This document shows positions 1 to 7,021 of a stretch of 32,236 nucleotides of DNA, one piece after another. How positions within the stretch are numbered: the stretch's first letter is position 1; each line of letters starts with the position of its first letter. The position numbers were made by a program, and so were the translations under genes. Source of the DNA: DATARH01 sp035504235 (GTDB lineage: Bacteria > Pseudomonadota > Alphaproteobacteria > ATCC43930 > CGMCC-115725); the NCBI GenBank assembly GCA_035504235.1, contig DATJSH010000020.1, forward strand, positions 1-32,236. The letters run 5' to 3'. The notes beneath the pieces are model-generated. The model was not told the DNA's origin and searched no databases. It worked only from the letters and a program-made list of their open reading frames with translations.

Positions 1-396
1 CTGGAGACGGAGATGGTGGCGGGCGACCGTCCCGACTTTGTGATACTGGGGATCGGCGTGAACCTTGCCTCGTCGCCGCCCGAGACGCCTTACCCGGCGA
101 CCTCGCTCGCCGAGGAAGGCGCGCCCGGCGTTATCCCGCCGATGATGGCCGCTTCCCTGATCCGTCACTTCGCCGGCTGGCTGGCAAGGTGGCGGGAGCA
201 CGGTTTCGCTCCGATCCGCGAGGCTTGGCTCGCCTGCGCCATGGGGCTCGGTGAGCCGATCGAGGTGCGCCTCGAACGCGACACGCTTGCCGGCCGTTTC
301 CTCGATCTCGACGATGACGGCGCGCTGCTGCTTGGCCTGCCCGAGGGCAGGCGGCGCATCGCGGCGGGCGAGATCTTCCCGGCGCAGGCGGCGTGA
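1..396 (+). CDS. birA: Biotin--[acetyl-CoA-carboxylase] ligase, C-terminal part (5' end outside window)
   Basis: This is the last 131 residues of a biotin protein ligase, which activates biotin with ATP and transfers it to the carrier lysine of biotin-dependent carboxylases in the cytoplasm. The reading frame is open from base 1, so the Met codon at 13 is internal. Visible family features are the GIGVNL strand near the start of the fragment and the small C-terminal beta-barrel domain, which ends in a GRF-LDLDDDGALLL stretch and the AAGEIF tail typical of bacterial BirA. The stop is 4 nt before coaX, which suggests one transcript. No regulatory DNA-binding domain can be judged because the N-terminus is missing. 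Confidence 0.88.
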   Translation: METEMVAGDRPDFVILGIGVNLASSPPETPYPATSLAEEGAPGVIPPMMAASLIRHFAGWLARWREHGFAPIREAWLACAMGLGEPIEVRLERDTLAGRFLDLDDDGALLLGLPEGRRRIAAGEIFPAQAA

Positions 397-400
397 TCCG

Positions 401-1177
401 ATGCTGCTCGCGATCGATTCCGGCAATACCAACGCGGTCTTCGCGGTTTACGAGGGCGACACGCTGCGCGCCTCGTGGCGCGTCTCGACCAATGCCCGCC
501 GCACGGCCGATGAATACGCGGTGTGGCTGACACAGTTGCTCGGCCTCGCCGGGCTCACCCCCGGCGATATCGACGCCACGGTCATCGCCAATGTCGTGCC
601 CGACGCCAGCTTCAACCTTTTGTCGCTGTGCCGGCGTTATCTCAACAGCGAGCCGCTGGTCATCGGCAGCGCCGACTGCAATCCCGGCATCGGCATCGAT
701 GTCGACATGCCGCCGCAAGGTGTCGGCGCCGACCGCATTGCCAATTCGGTCGCCGCGCAGGACCGCTACCAGTCGCCACTGATGGTCATCGATTTCGGCA
801 CCGCGACCAATTTCGACGTGGTCGACAAAACCGGCAATTATTGCGGCGGCATCATCGCGCCGGGCCCGAACCTGTCGTTGCAGGCGCTGGAGATGGCGGC
901 GGCGCAGCTGCCGCACATCGCGATCAAGAAGCCGTCAGCGGTCGTCGGCCGCAACACGGTCTCGGCCATGGAGTCGGGGGTGTTCTGGGGCTATGTCGGC
1001 ATGCTGGAGGGTCTCGTCCGCCGCATCCGCGAGGAGCGCGGCGAGACGATGGGCACCGTCGCGACCGGCGGTCTCGCGCCGCTCTTCGCCAATGCCACCG
1101 ACGCCATCGAAAAGGTCGACCCCGATCTGACGTTGTGGGGGCTTCGTCTGATCTATCGGCGCAACCGCAATCGATGA
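401..1177 (+). CDS. coaX: Type III pantothenate kinase
   Basis: 258 aa. It phosphorylates pantothenate in the first step of coenzyme A synthesis. The N-terminal phosphate-binding motif DSGNTN (residues 6-11) is characteristic of the ASKHA-fold type III enzymes. The pantothenate-binding GADR motif (GVGADRIANS) and the DFGTATNFD strand follow in the expected order, and the length is normal for the family. ATG 401 sits 4 nt after the birA stop, and the stop overlaps the next start (ATGA at 1174-1177), so coaX is translationally coupled to rnj. The birA-coaX-rnj-mce order is common in alphaproteobacteria. Confidence 0.95.
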   Translation: MLLAIDSGNTNAVFAVYEGDTLRASWRVSTNARRTADEYAVWLTQLLGLAGLTPGDIDATVIANVVPDASFNLLSLCRRYLNSEPLVIGSADCNPGIGIDVDMPPQGVGADRIANSVAAQDRYQSPLMVIDFGTATNFDVVDKTGNYCGGIIAPGPNLSLQALEMAAAQLPHIAIKKPSAVVGRNTVSAMESGVFWGYVGMLEGLVRRIREERGETMGTVATGGLAPLFANATDAIEKVDPDLTLWGLRLIYRRNRNR

Positions 1178-2883
1178 AGGCGCAAGCGCCGGCTGAGCAG
1201 CCGCTGGATCGCCCATTGGATCGCGTTATCGAGCGCGACGAGAAGGGGCTTTATTTCGTTCCGCTCGGCGGGTCGGGCGAAATCGGCATGAACCTCAACC
1301 TCTACGGCTATCGCGGCCAGTGGCTAATGCTCGATTGCGGCGTCACCTTCGGCGACGAGGAGCATGCCGGGGTCGACGTCATCATGCCCGACCCCGCCTT
1401 TATCGCGGAGCGCAAGGACAAGCTGCTCGGCATCGTCGCGACCCACGCGCACGAGGACCATATCGGCGCGATCCCCTATCTCTGGCCGCAGCTGCAGTGC
1501 CCGGTGTGGGCGACGCCTTTCACCGCCTCGCTGCTGCGCGCCAAGCTTGAAGAGGCGGGGCTGGCCGGCAAGGTGCCGATCACCATCGTGCCGATGTCGG
1601 GCCGTTTCACGATCGGCCCGTTCGACCTCGAGCTGGTGACCCTGACCCATTCGATCCCCGAGCCCAACGCCGTCGCGATCCGCACACCGGTCGGCACCGT
1701 GCTCCACACCGGCGATTGGAAGCTCGATCCCGATCCTCTGGTCGGCGACGTAACGGACGAAGAGTCGCTGATCCGCATCGGCGACGAAGGCGTCATCGCC
1801 ATGATCGGCGATTCGACGAACGCGATGGTTGACGGCCATTCCGGTTCCGAGGCCGAGCTGCGCGAGGCGCTCACCGAGCTGATCGGCCGCTACACCGGCC
1901 GGGTCGCGGTCGCCTGCTTTGCATCCAATGTCGCGCGCCTTTCCACCATTGCCCATGCCGCGCAGGCGCATGGCCGCGACGTGGCGCTGATCGGCCGCTC
2001 GCTGTGGCGCATGGACAAGGCGGCGCGCGAGAACGGCTACCTCGCCGATGTGCCGCGTTTCCTGACCGAGGACGAGGCTGGCTATGTCCCGGCCGACCGC
2101 ATCCTGCTTATCTGCACCGGCAGCCAGGGCGAGCCGCGCGCCGCGCTCAGCCGCGTCGCCCGCGAGGATCATCCGCACATCGTGCTCGAAGAAGGCGATG
2201 TGGTGATCTTCTCCTCGCGCATCATCCCCGGCAACGAGAAGGCGATCGCACGGCTGCAAAACGCGCTGGTGCGGCTCGGTGTCGAAATCGTTACCACCGA
2301 CGATCATTTCGTCCACGTCTCGGGCCATCCGTGCCGTGCCGAGCTGGCGCGGATGTACCAGATGGTGCGGCCGCGTGTGGCGATTCCGGTCCATGGCGAG
2401 GCGCGGCATCTTCAGGCGCATGCTCAGCTGGCGATGGAATGCCAGGTCGGCGACGCGCTGGTCATCGAGAACGGTGACGCCATCCGCATCGATGCGCAGG
2501 GTGCGACGATCGCCGGCCAGGTGCCGTCAGGGCGGGTCGCCAGCGACGGGCGGCGACTCTTGCCGATGACCGGCTCGGCATTGCAGCAGCGTCGCCGCGT
2601 CGGCAATCAGGGCGCGATGGTGGCGACGATCGTCGTCGATCGCGCCGGCTCGCTGGCGGCCGCGCCGCAGGTTTCGCTGATCGGTCTTGTCGAGGCGGCC
2701 GACAGTGAAGATATGTCGGCCAAGCTCCGTGATGCCGCGAGCGCCGCAGTCGAGGCGCTGCCCAAGGCGATGCGGCGCGATGACACCCAGGTCAAGGACG
2801 CCGCGAACCGCGCGCTGCGCAAGGCGGTCAACGAGCGCATCGGCAAGCGCGCGCTGATCGACGTGCAAGTCTTCCGGCTCTGA
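1174..2883 (+). CDS. rnj: Ribonuclease J
   Basis: 569 aa metallo-beta-lactamase-fold RNase (beta-CASP family) with endonuclease and 5'-3' exonuclease activity in mRNA turnover and rRNA maturation. The metal-binding motif THAHEDH gives His91, His93, Asp95 and His96. Downstream beta-CASP elements include GDSTNA, CTGSQGEPRAAL, and FVHVSGHPCRAEL followed by IPVHGEARHL. Alphaproteobacterial genomes usually carry one RNase J alongside RNase E. The start ATG overlaps the coaX stop; the longer upstream open frame is an antisense-free shadow of coaX and has no family similarity. The C-terminal 100 residues form the conserved RNase J C-domain region. Confidence 0.95.
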   Translation: MKAQAPAEQPLDRPLDRVIERDEKGLYFVPLGGSGEIGMNLNLYGYRGQWLMLDCGVTFGDEEHAGVDVIMPDPAFIAERKDKLLGIVATHAHEDHIGAIPYLWPQLQCPVWATPFTASLLRAKLEEAGLAGKVPITIVPMSGRFTIGPFDLELVTLTHSIPEPNAVAIRTPVGTVLHTGDWKLDPDPLVGDVTDEESLIRIGDEGVIAMIGDSTNAMVDGHSGSEAELREALTELIGRYTGRVAVACFASNVARLSTIAHAAQAHGRDVALIGRSLWRMDKAARENGYLADVPRFLTEDEAGYVPADRILLICTGSQGEPRAALSRVAREDHPHIVLEEGDVVIFSSRIIPGNEKAIARLQNALVRLGVEIVTTDDHFVHVSGHPCRAELARMYQMVRPRVAIPVHGEARHLQAHAQLAMECQVGDALVIENGDAIRIDAQGATIAGQVPSGRVASDGRRLLPMTGSALQQRRRVGNQGAMVATIVVDRAGSLAAAPQVSLIGLVEAADSEDMSAKLRDAASAAVEALPKAMRRDDTQVKDAANRALRKAVNERIGKRALIDVQVFRL

Positions 2884-2892
2884 GGCCGCACC

Positions 2893-3297
2893 ATGATCGG
2901 CAAGCTCAACCACATCGCCATCGTCGTCCCCGATCTGACCGCGGCGAGCGCGCTCTATCGCGACACGCTTGGCGCCACCGTTCTGCCGCCGCACGCGTTG
3001 CCCGAGCACGGCGTCACCGCGGTCTTTGTCGAGTTGGGCAACACCCGCATCGAACTGTTGGAGCCGCTCGGGCCGGGGTCGCCGGTGCGCCGTTTTCTCG
3101 CACGCAACCCCGAGGGCGGGATGCACCATGTCTGCTATGAGGTCGCCGATCTCAAGGCGGCGCGCGACCGGCTGCTTGCCGCTGGCGCGCGAGTGCTCGG
3201 CGATGGTGAACCGACGATCGGCGCGCACGGCAAGCCGGTGCTGTTCCTGCATCCGAAGGACTTTTGCGGCACGCTCATCGAGCTCGAAGAGGTCTGA
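2893..3297 (+). CDS. mce: Methylmalonyl-CoA epimerase
   Basis: 134 aa, a single VOC (glyoxalase-fold) module pair. It interconverts (R)- and (S)-methylmalonyl-CoA in propionyl-CoA catabolism. Visible features are the N-terminal LNHIAIVVPDL strand with metal ligand His7, the GMHHVCYEV strand with His79, and the C-terminal ELEEV strand with a likely metal ligand at Glu130; length and order match the family. It starts 9 nt after rnj. A palindromic repeat begins 8 nt after its stop and separates it from the DUF1467 gene that usually follows directly. Confidence 0.93.
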   Translation: MIGKLNHIAIVVPDLTAASALYRDTLGATVLPPHALPEHGVTAVFVELGNTRIELLEPLGPGSPVRRFLARNPEGGMHHVCYEVADLKAARDRLLAAGARVLGDGEPTIGAHGKPVLFLHPKDFCGTLIELEEV

Positions 3298-3305
3298 CCG
3301 AAATG

Positions 3306-3430
3306 CCGTCATTGCGAGGAGCGCGCGTGAGCCGAAGCCCGCGGGCTTCGCCTGCGCGGGCGACGCGGCAATCTCGGCCGGTAGGGGGCCAAGGCGGATC
3401 GAGATTGCTTCGCTGCGCTCGCAATGACGG
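3306..3430. repeat. Interspersed palindromic repeat, copy A
   Basis: The ends are perfect 13-bp inverted repeats (CCGTCATTGCGAG and CTCGCAATGACGG), with internal GCGACGCGGCAATCTC and GAGATTGCTTCGCTGCG blocks that also pair. A second copy with the same ends and internal blocks lies at 21129-21223. Copy A carries about 30 extra bases (an inserted GC-rich GAAGCCCGCGGGCTTCG hairpin). It could fold into a long hairpin between mce and the DUF1467 gene, either stabilising the upstream mRNA or attenuating transcription. No coding potential is claimed. Confidence 0.9.
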
Positions 3431-3437
3431 TTAGGAC

Positions 3438-3674
3438 ATGGGCTGGGTAACCGGGATTGTCGTCTACATCCTGACCTGGTGGGTCGTGCTGTTCGCGATC
3501 CTGCCATTCTGGGTCAAGCCGACCGACCCCGACGAGATTGGCTATGGCTTGGGCGCCCCGAAACAGCCCTTCATGTGGCGCAAAATAGCGTTAACCTCGG
3601 CGATTGCCGCGGTCGCCTGGGTGGGCATCTATATTCTCGTAATCGAGCCCTGGATATCCTTTCGCGGGGGGTAA
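3438..3674 (+). CDS. DUF1467 family small membrane protein
   Basis: 78 aa with two membrane segments (about residues 5-25 and 48-70) separated by a polar loop containing VKPTDPDEIGYG and a GAPKQP stretch. This is the standard layout of the alphaproteobacterial DUF1467 family, which is usually found just after mce and before proS. Its function is unknown. Here the next gene is a DNA glycosylase and not proS. The start ATG lies 8 nt after the repeat, without a strong Shine-Dalgarno sequence. Confidence 0.85.
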   Translation: MGWVTGIVVYILTWWVVLFAILPFWVKPTDPDEIGYGLGAPKQPFMWRKIALTSAIAAVAWVGIYILVIEPWISFRGG

Positions 3675-3677
3675 GGT

Positions 3678-4232
3678 GTGAGCGCTGCCTATTGTCTAGC
3701 CGCCCCTAGCAGTCCGCTGCACGGGCCCTATCACGACGAGGAATATGGCTTCCCGGCGCGCGATGAAGCGGTACTGTTCGAACGGCTCGTTCTGGAAATC
3801 AACCAGGCTGGGCTCTCCTGGGCAACCATCCTGCGGAAGCGCGACGGGTTTCGCGCCGCCTTCGCCGATTTCGATGTCGACCGCGTCGCGGCCTTCGATG
3901 AAGACGATGTCGCGCGGCTGATGGCCGATCCTGGTATCATCCGCAACCGACTCAAAATCGCTGCGACCATCGACAACGCCAAGCGGATCCAGGAATTGCG
4001 CCGGGAATACGGCTCATTTGCCGCCTGGCTCGATGCACATCACCCGCGCCCGCGCGAGGAATGGGTCAAGTTGTTCAAGAAGGCCTTTCGCTTCACCGGC
4101 GGCGAGATCGTCAACGAGTTCCTGATGAGCCTCGGCTATCTCGACGGTGCCCACGACGCGAGCTGCCCGGTCTACGGGCGCATCGCCGCGCTCGCTCCGC
4201 CCTGGGCGGAGCGCGCGATAAGCGATCGATAA
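3678..4232 (+). CDS. tag: DNA-3-methyladenine glycosylase I (Tag family)
   Basis: 184 aa base-excision repair enzyme that removes 3-methyladenine from alkylated DNA. The family block YHDEEYGFP (residues 18-26) is followed by LEINQAGLSW, with Glu40 at the position of the E. coli active-site glutamate, then ILRKRDGFR and GIIRNRLKI. The Tag zinc site appears kept: Cys6, His19 and the C-terminal H-x3-C pair His159/Cys163. The GTG start is 3 nt after the DUF1467 stop. The protein is only slightly shorter than E. coli Tag (187 aa). It is likely the last gene of the rightward operon. Confidence 0.92.
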   Translation: MSAAYCLAAPSSPLHGPYHDEEYGFPARDEAVLFERLVLEINQAGLSWATILRKRDGFRAAFADFDVDRVAAFDEDDVARLMADPGIIRNRLKIAATIDNAKRIQELRREYGSFAAWLDAHHPRPREEWVKLFKKAFRFTGGEIVNEFLMSLGYLDGAHDASCPVYGRIAALAPPWAERAISDR

Positions 4233-4249
4233 AATCAAGCCGGGCCAAA

Positions 4250-4278
4250 TTGACGCAGTTGTTCCGGCAGGCTATAGG
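4250..4278 (+). promoter_or_regulatory. Candidate sigma-70 promoter of the RiPP unit
   Basis: TTGACG (4250-4255) and TATAGG (4273-4278) are spaced by 17 bp, directly after the tag stop. It would give a leader of about 125 nt before the precursor gene. The leader contains a CCCGGG-6nt-CCCGGG hairpin at 4358-4375 but no T-tract, so any attenuator role is speculative. Inference from sequence only. Confidence 0.55.
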
Positions 4279-4413
4279 GGGGTGGGGAACCTTTGTAACA
4301 GTAACCGCGTATCTTTTGTGCTCGGCTATCCGCCGGGCGGCTCCTTAAACTTACATCCCCGGGCGCGTACCCGGGTCTGCTGATCTCACCGGTCGCCGAT
4401 ACAGGAGGAAACA

Positions 4414-4743
4414 TTGTCGCTGCGGCTGAAATACCAGACGATCCTGACGCAATTAGCGCCCGCCGGGGCCGTGGGCGTATCGCTCGCGCTCGGTGCCGCC
4501 GTTCCCGCCGCGGCAAGCACGTCGGCAACCGGCGACCAGCCTTTGGCCACCGCGAAGGACAACGTGTCGGACCGGCTCGCCGCCGTTCGTGACGCGGTGA
4601 CCGATCTCAATTTGACCAAGGCCGACGCTGCCAAGACCGATGGCCGGCTCGCCTGGGGCAATTGGGGCTATGGCTGGGGCTTCCCGAACTGGAACAACTG
4701 GCATAACTGGCCCAACTGGAGAAACTGGTGGCGTAACTGGTAA
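4414..4743 (+). CDS. GrrA/OscA-like RiPP precursor with C-terminal W-x-N chain
   Basis: 109 aa, read from a TTG start with a strong AGGAGG site at 4403-4408 (5-nt spacing). Residues 1-9 are basic, 10-35 are hydrophobic and end in an Ala-rich signal-like stretch. Residues 50-66 form a predicted helix (VSDRLAAVRDAVTDL) resembling the conserved leader helix of GrrA/OscA1 precursors. Residues 81-109 are built from Trp, Asn and Gly: WGN, WGY, FPN, then WNN-WHN-WPN-WRN-W-WRN-W. Radical SAM enzymes of the GrrM class join an aromatic residue to the third residue of such aromatic-x-x units, forming three-residue cyclophanes, so this tail is the likely core. Unlike typical GrrA precursors it is not a long Gly-rich repeat but an almost uninterrupted W-x-N array running to the last residue. 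The gene lies 36 nt upstream of the maturase. Confidence 0.85.
   Translation: MSLRLKYQTILTQLAPAGAVGVSLALGAAVPAAASTSATGDQPLATAKDNVSDRLAAVRDAVTDLNLTKADAAKTDGRLAWGNWGYGWGFPNWNNWHNWPNWRNWWRNW
4687..4740 (+). repeat. Nine-base tandem microrepeat in the precursor core
   Basis: The hexamer AACTGG (Asn-Trp) starts at 4687, 4696, 4705, 4714 and 4723, exactly every 9 bases, and once more at 4735 after a 12-base step that adds the extra Trp. The three variable bases between hexamers encode Asn, His, Pro and Arg. Conserved DNA for Asn-Trp codons with free middle codons suggests the core grew by copying of a 9-nt unit. Confidence 0.85.
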
Positions 4744-4779
4744 GCCCCGGTTTCGGTCGTCGGGCGACGGGGGTCTGTC

Positions 4780-5961
4780 ATGGGCGATTCGACGCCCAGG
4801 ATTGAGTTGCTCGTCGTCCAGCCGACCCCGTTCTGCAATATCGATTGCCGCTACTGCTATCTTCCCGACCGGACCAACAAGTCGGTCGTTGCGGAGGCGA
4901 CTCTCCGCAATCTCTTCAGCCAGGTCTTTGCCTCGGGCTGGGCGAGGGAAGGGCTCAGTGTCGTCTGGCACGCCGGCGAGCCGATGGTGCTGCCGATCGA
5001 GTTCTACCGAGGCGCTTTCGCGACGATCGAGGCCCTGCGACCACCCGACCTCTTGGTGACCCACTCGTTCCAAACCAACGGAACGCTGGTCGACGAGCGC
5101 TGGTGCGATTTCATCGCCGAGAAGCATCTCAGCATCGGCGTCAGCATCGATGGTCCGCAGCGCCTGCATGATCGCAATCGGGTCACGCGTTCGGGACGCG
5201 GTACCTTCGACAAGACAATCGCCGGCATCCGTCTGTTGAGGCGCCGCGATATTCCGTTTCACGTGATCTCGGTGCTGACGGCGGAAAGCCTCAAAGCACC
5301 GCGGGAGATGTTCGAATTCTACCTCGCCGAGGGCATCGACCACGTCTGCTTCAATGTCGAGGAAAGCGAAGGCGAGCATCGCTCGGCGAGCTTTGACGAA
5401 GCGGGCATCGAGGACGCGTACTACGATTTCCTCAGCGAGTTCTGGCGGCTATCCGCGACGCATCCCGGCAAAATCCGCTTCATCCGCGAGATCGACGACG
5501 CGCAACGCAACGTTTTTCGGCCGCAGGATTCGGCGTTTTTCAATCAGTTGGCGACGCCCTTTGCCGTCACCAGCGTGGATTGGACCGGCAACATCGCGAC
5601 CTTCTCGCCCGAGCTGTTGGGGCTGAAGAACACAGCTTACGACGATTTTGTTCTGGGCAACGTCAATCGCGACCGGCTCGTCGATCTTGTCGATCGGCCC
5701 CTGTTCAAGCGGATGAAGACCGATATCGATGCCGGCATCGCGCTCTGCCGCGAGCGTTGCGAGTATTTTAGCGTCTGTGGCGGCGGCGAACCTGTCAACA
5801 AGCTATCCGAGAACGGCAGCTTCGCCTCGGCGGAGACAACGTATTGCCGGATGACCAAGATGCGCGCGACAGATCTCGTGCTCGACCGGCTGGAGCGCGT
5901 GTCCGAATTTCCCGGGCGCGGGGGTGCCGAGGCGCCTCACCCCGCCGCGACGGCTTTGTAG
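4780..5961 (+). CDS. grrM: Radical SAM/SPASM peptide maturase, GrrM/OscB type
   Basis: 393 aa cytoplasmic enzyme expected to install cyclophane crosslinks in the preceding precursor. The radical SAM cluster motif is C19-x3-C23-x2-C26 (FCNIDCRYCYL), followed by the WHAGEPMVLP strand and the SIDGP strand. The C-terminal SPASM-type auxiliary cluster region has Cys323, Cys327 and Cys333 in CRERCEYFSVCGGG, then EPVNKLSENG and Cys356 in ETTYC. The CEYFxxCGGGxPxNKL arrangement is the reason for choosing GrrM/OscB over other SPASM maturases. The start is ATG 4780, with only a weak ribosome site. Length is normal for the family. The last 20 residues, after ERVSEF, look unstructured. It could also accept more than one precursor; no second one was found nearby. 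Confidence 0.9.
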   Translation: MGDSTPRIELLVVQPTPFCNIDCRYCYLPDRTNKSVVAEATLRNLFSQVFASGWAREGLSVVWHAGEPMVLPIEFYRGAFATIEALRPPDLLVTHSFQTNGTLVDERWCDFIAEKHLSIGVSIDGPQRLHDRNRVTRSGRGTFDKTIAGIRLLRRRDIPFHVISVLTAESLKAPREMFEFYLAEGIDHVCFNVEESEGEHRSASFDEAGIEDAYYDFLSEFWRLSATHPGKIRFIREIDDAQRNVFRPQDSAFFNQLATPFAVTSVDWTGNIATFSPELLGLKNTAYDDFVLGNVNRDRLVDLVDRPLFKRMKTDIDAGIALCRERCEYFSVCGGGEPVNKLSENGSFASAETTYCRMTKMRATDLVLDRLERVSEFPGRGGAEAPHPAATAL

Positions 5962-6019
5962 GGCGGCGGGCCTCGGTAACCGGCCGTGGTAGATCGCATT
6001 CACGTTGGAGAATGGGGGC

Positions 6020-6769
6020 ATGAAAATGATCGGTTCAAAGATTTGCACTGTTGCCGCCGCCGCGGTTGTGGCGTTGGGGCTTTCGACGGGTGCCTTTGCC
6101 CAAGCGCAGCAAGCGCAGGGCGGCCAGCCTGGCGGCGATCAGGGCGGCGGCGCGCTCGGCTATCAGCCGCAAGGTAACGACCAGAACGCGGCCGGCCCGT
6201 CAGGCGCGACGCGGCAGCTGCAAGTCCCGGTGCTGTATGTCACCGGGATCGAGGTGATTCAGGGTGTGCTCGACCCGAAAGAAGTGATCGTCCGCGTCAC
6301 TGGGCTCACCAGCTCGGCAGGCTGGACCGCGCCCGAGTTGATCCCGTTCTATTACGGCAAGCCGACCGATGATGTGCTCGACCTGCAGTTCATCGCCACC
6401 AGCCCCGAGCAGTCGCAGAAGGCCGACGGCTTTGTGCCGATCACCGCGACCTTCGAGCTTGACCCGGAGACCACGTTCAAGGGTGTGCGCGTTCGCGCTT
6501 ATGCCAATGCGCTCGAGCTCAAAGGAATGACCGGAAGCGTCAAGTTCGATGGCAAGGTCGCCAATGACTGCAAGGAGTGCGCCGGCAAGAAATTCGTCGA
6601 CAAAGGCCAGGGCCAGGCTGGTCCGGGGATTGTCTACGGCGGCGACCTGACCCCGGACTATCGGCCGATTGGTCCGACGCACGGGGTGAAAGGTGAAGTC
6701 CACAATCCAAACCGGATCAATCTGATCCTCGATGATCAGAACAAGATCACCATGGCGTTCTGGGAATAG
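6020..6769 (+). CDS. Secreted protein of unknown function with CxxC motif
   Basis: 249 aa from ATG 6020; ATG 6026 and an upstream TTG at 6005 are alternatives, with purine-rich GGAGAATGGGGG in front. Residues 1-28 form a clear signal peptide ending AGAFA-like (LSTGAFA/QAQQ). A Gln/Gly-rich linker follows to about residue 60, then a strand-rich domain beginning LQVPVLYVTGIEVIQG, with conserved-looking GLTSSAGW and ITATFELDPETTFKGVRVRA stretches. A single C-x-x-C pair (NDCKECAGKKF) and a tail mentioning TPDYRPIGPTHG complete it. I do not recognise the family. It starts 58 nt after the maturase gene and before the only clear terminator, so it is probably part of the same transcript. A periplasmic partner of the modified peptide is possible but unproven. 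Confidence 0.8.
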   Translation: MKMIGSKICTVAAAAVVALGLSTGAFAQAQQAQGGQPGGDQGGGALGYQPQGNDQNAAGPSGATRQLQVPVLYVTGIEVIQGVLDPKEVIVRVTGLTSSAGWTAPELIPFYYGKPTDDVLDLQFIATSPEQSQKADGFVPITATFELDPETTFKGVRVRAYANALELKGMTGSVKFDGKVANDCKECAGKKFVDKGQGQAGPGIVYGGDLTPDYRPIGPTHGVKGEVHNPNRINLILDDQNKITMAFWE

Positions 6770-6793
6770 CGGGGCAATCGGCACAAAAAGCGG

Positions 6794-6828
6794 CGCCCCC
6801 GACAACCGAAAGGCGGTCGGGGGCGTTT
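6794..6828 (+). terminator. Rho-independent terminator after the RiPP unit
   Basis: A perfect 10-bp GC-rich stem (CGCCCCCGAC at 6794-6803 and GTCGGGGGCG at 6816-6825) with a 12-nt loop is followed by TTT. It lies 24 nt after the stop of the secreted protein gene and before the convergent tRNA gene. The T-run is short. Confidence 0.75.
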
Positions 6829-6850
6829 CCGTGTCCGGTCCGCGGGAAAA

Positions 6851-6927
6851 TGGTCGGAGTGAGAGGATTTGAACCTCCGGCCCCTGCCTCCCGAAAGCAG
6901 TGCTCTACCAGGCTGAGCTACACTCCG
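6851..6927 (-). tRNA. tRNA-Pro (anticodon CGG)
   Basis: On the minus strand a complete cloverleaf folds. The acceptor stem is CGGAGTG with CACTCCG, the D stem GCTC/GAGC, and the anticodon stem CTGCT/GGCAG around the loop TTCGGGA. The T arm is GGAGG-TTCAAAT-CCTCT, with discriminator A. The genome encodes CCA (6851-6853). The anticodon CGG reads CCG, a very common proline codon in this GC-rich genome. Confidence 0.97.
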
Positions 6928-6957
6928 CCGCCGGACCGGTCTCCAGTGTGGGCGCGC

Positions 6958-6986
6958 TTAATAGCGCCAATAGCGAATTTCCGCAA
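6958..6986 (-). promoter_or_regulatory. Candidate promoter of tRNA-Pro
   Basis: On the minus strand TTGCGG (plus 6981-6986) and TATTAA (plus 6958-6963) are 17 bp apart. Transcription would begin about 22 nt before the tRNA 5' end. It lies after the stop of the polyprenyl synthase gene, so it would let the tRNA be made independently. Confidence 0.5.
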
Positions 6987-7021
6987 TCGGTAGCGGCGCC
7001 CCGAAGTTCAAGATGCCTGGC

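Noticed and set aside
523..1173. Upstream extension of the RNase J frame
   Set aside because: Arg/His-rich translation of coaX in another frame; RNase J similarity begins only after ATG 1174.
1324..2421. 365-codon minus-strand frame inside the RNase J gene
   Set aside because: Antisense to a complete RNase J with its metal motif; composition is that of a shadow.
4358..4375. Attenuator in the RiPP leader
   Set aside because: CCCGGG repeats can pair, but there is no T-tract or leader peptide; kept only as a remark.
4687..4740. Possible CRISPR-like or satellite array
   Set aside because: The 9-base period is coding and in frame with an Asn-x-Trp protein pattern; there are no spacers or long repeats.
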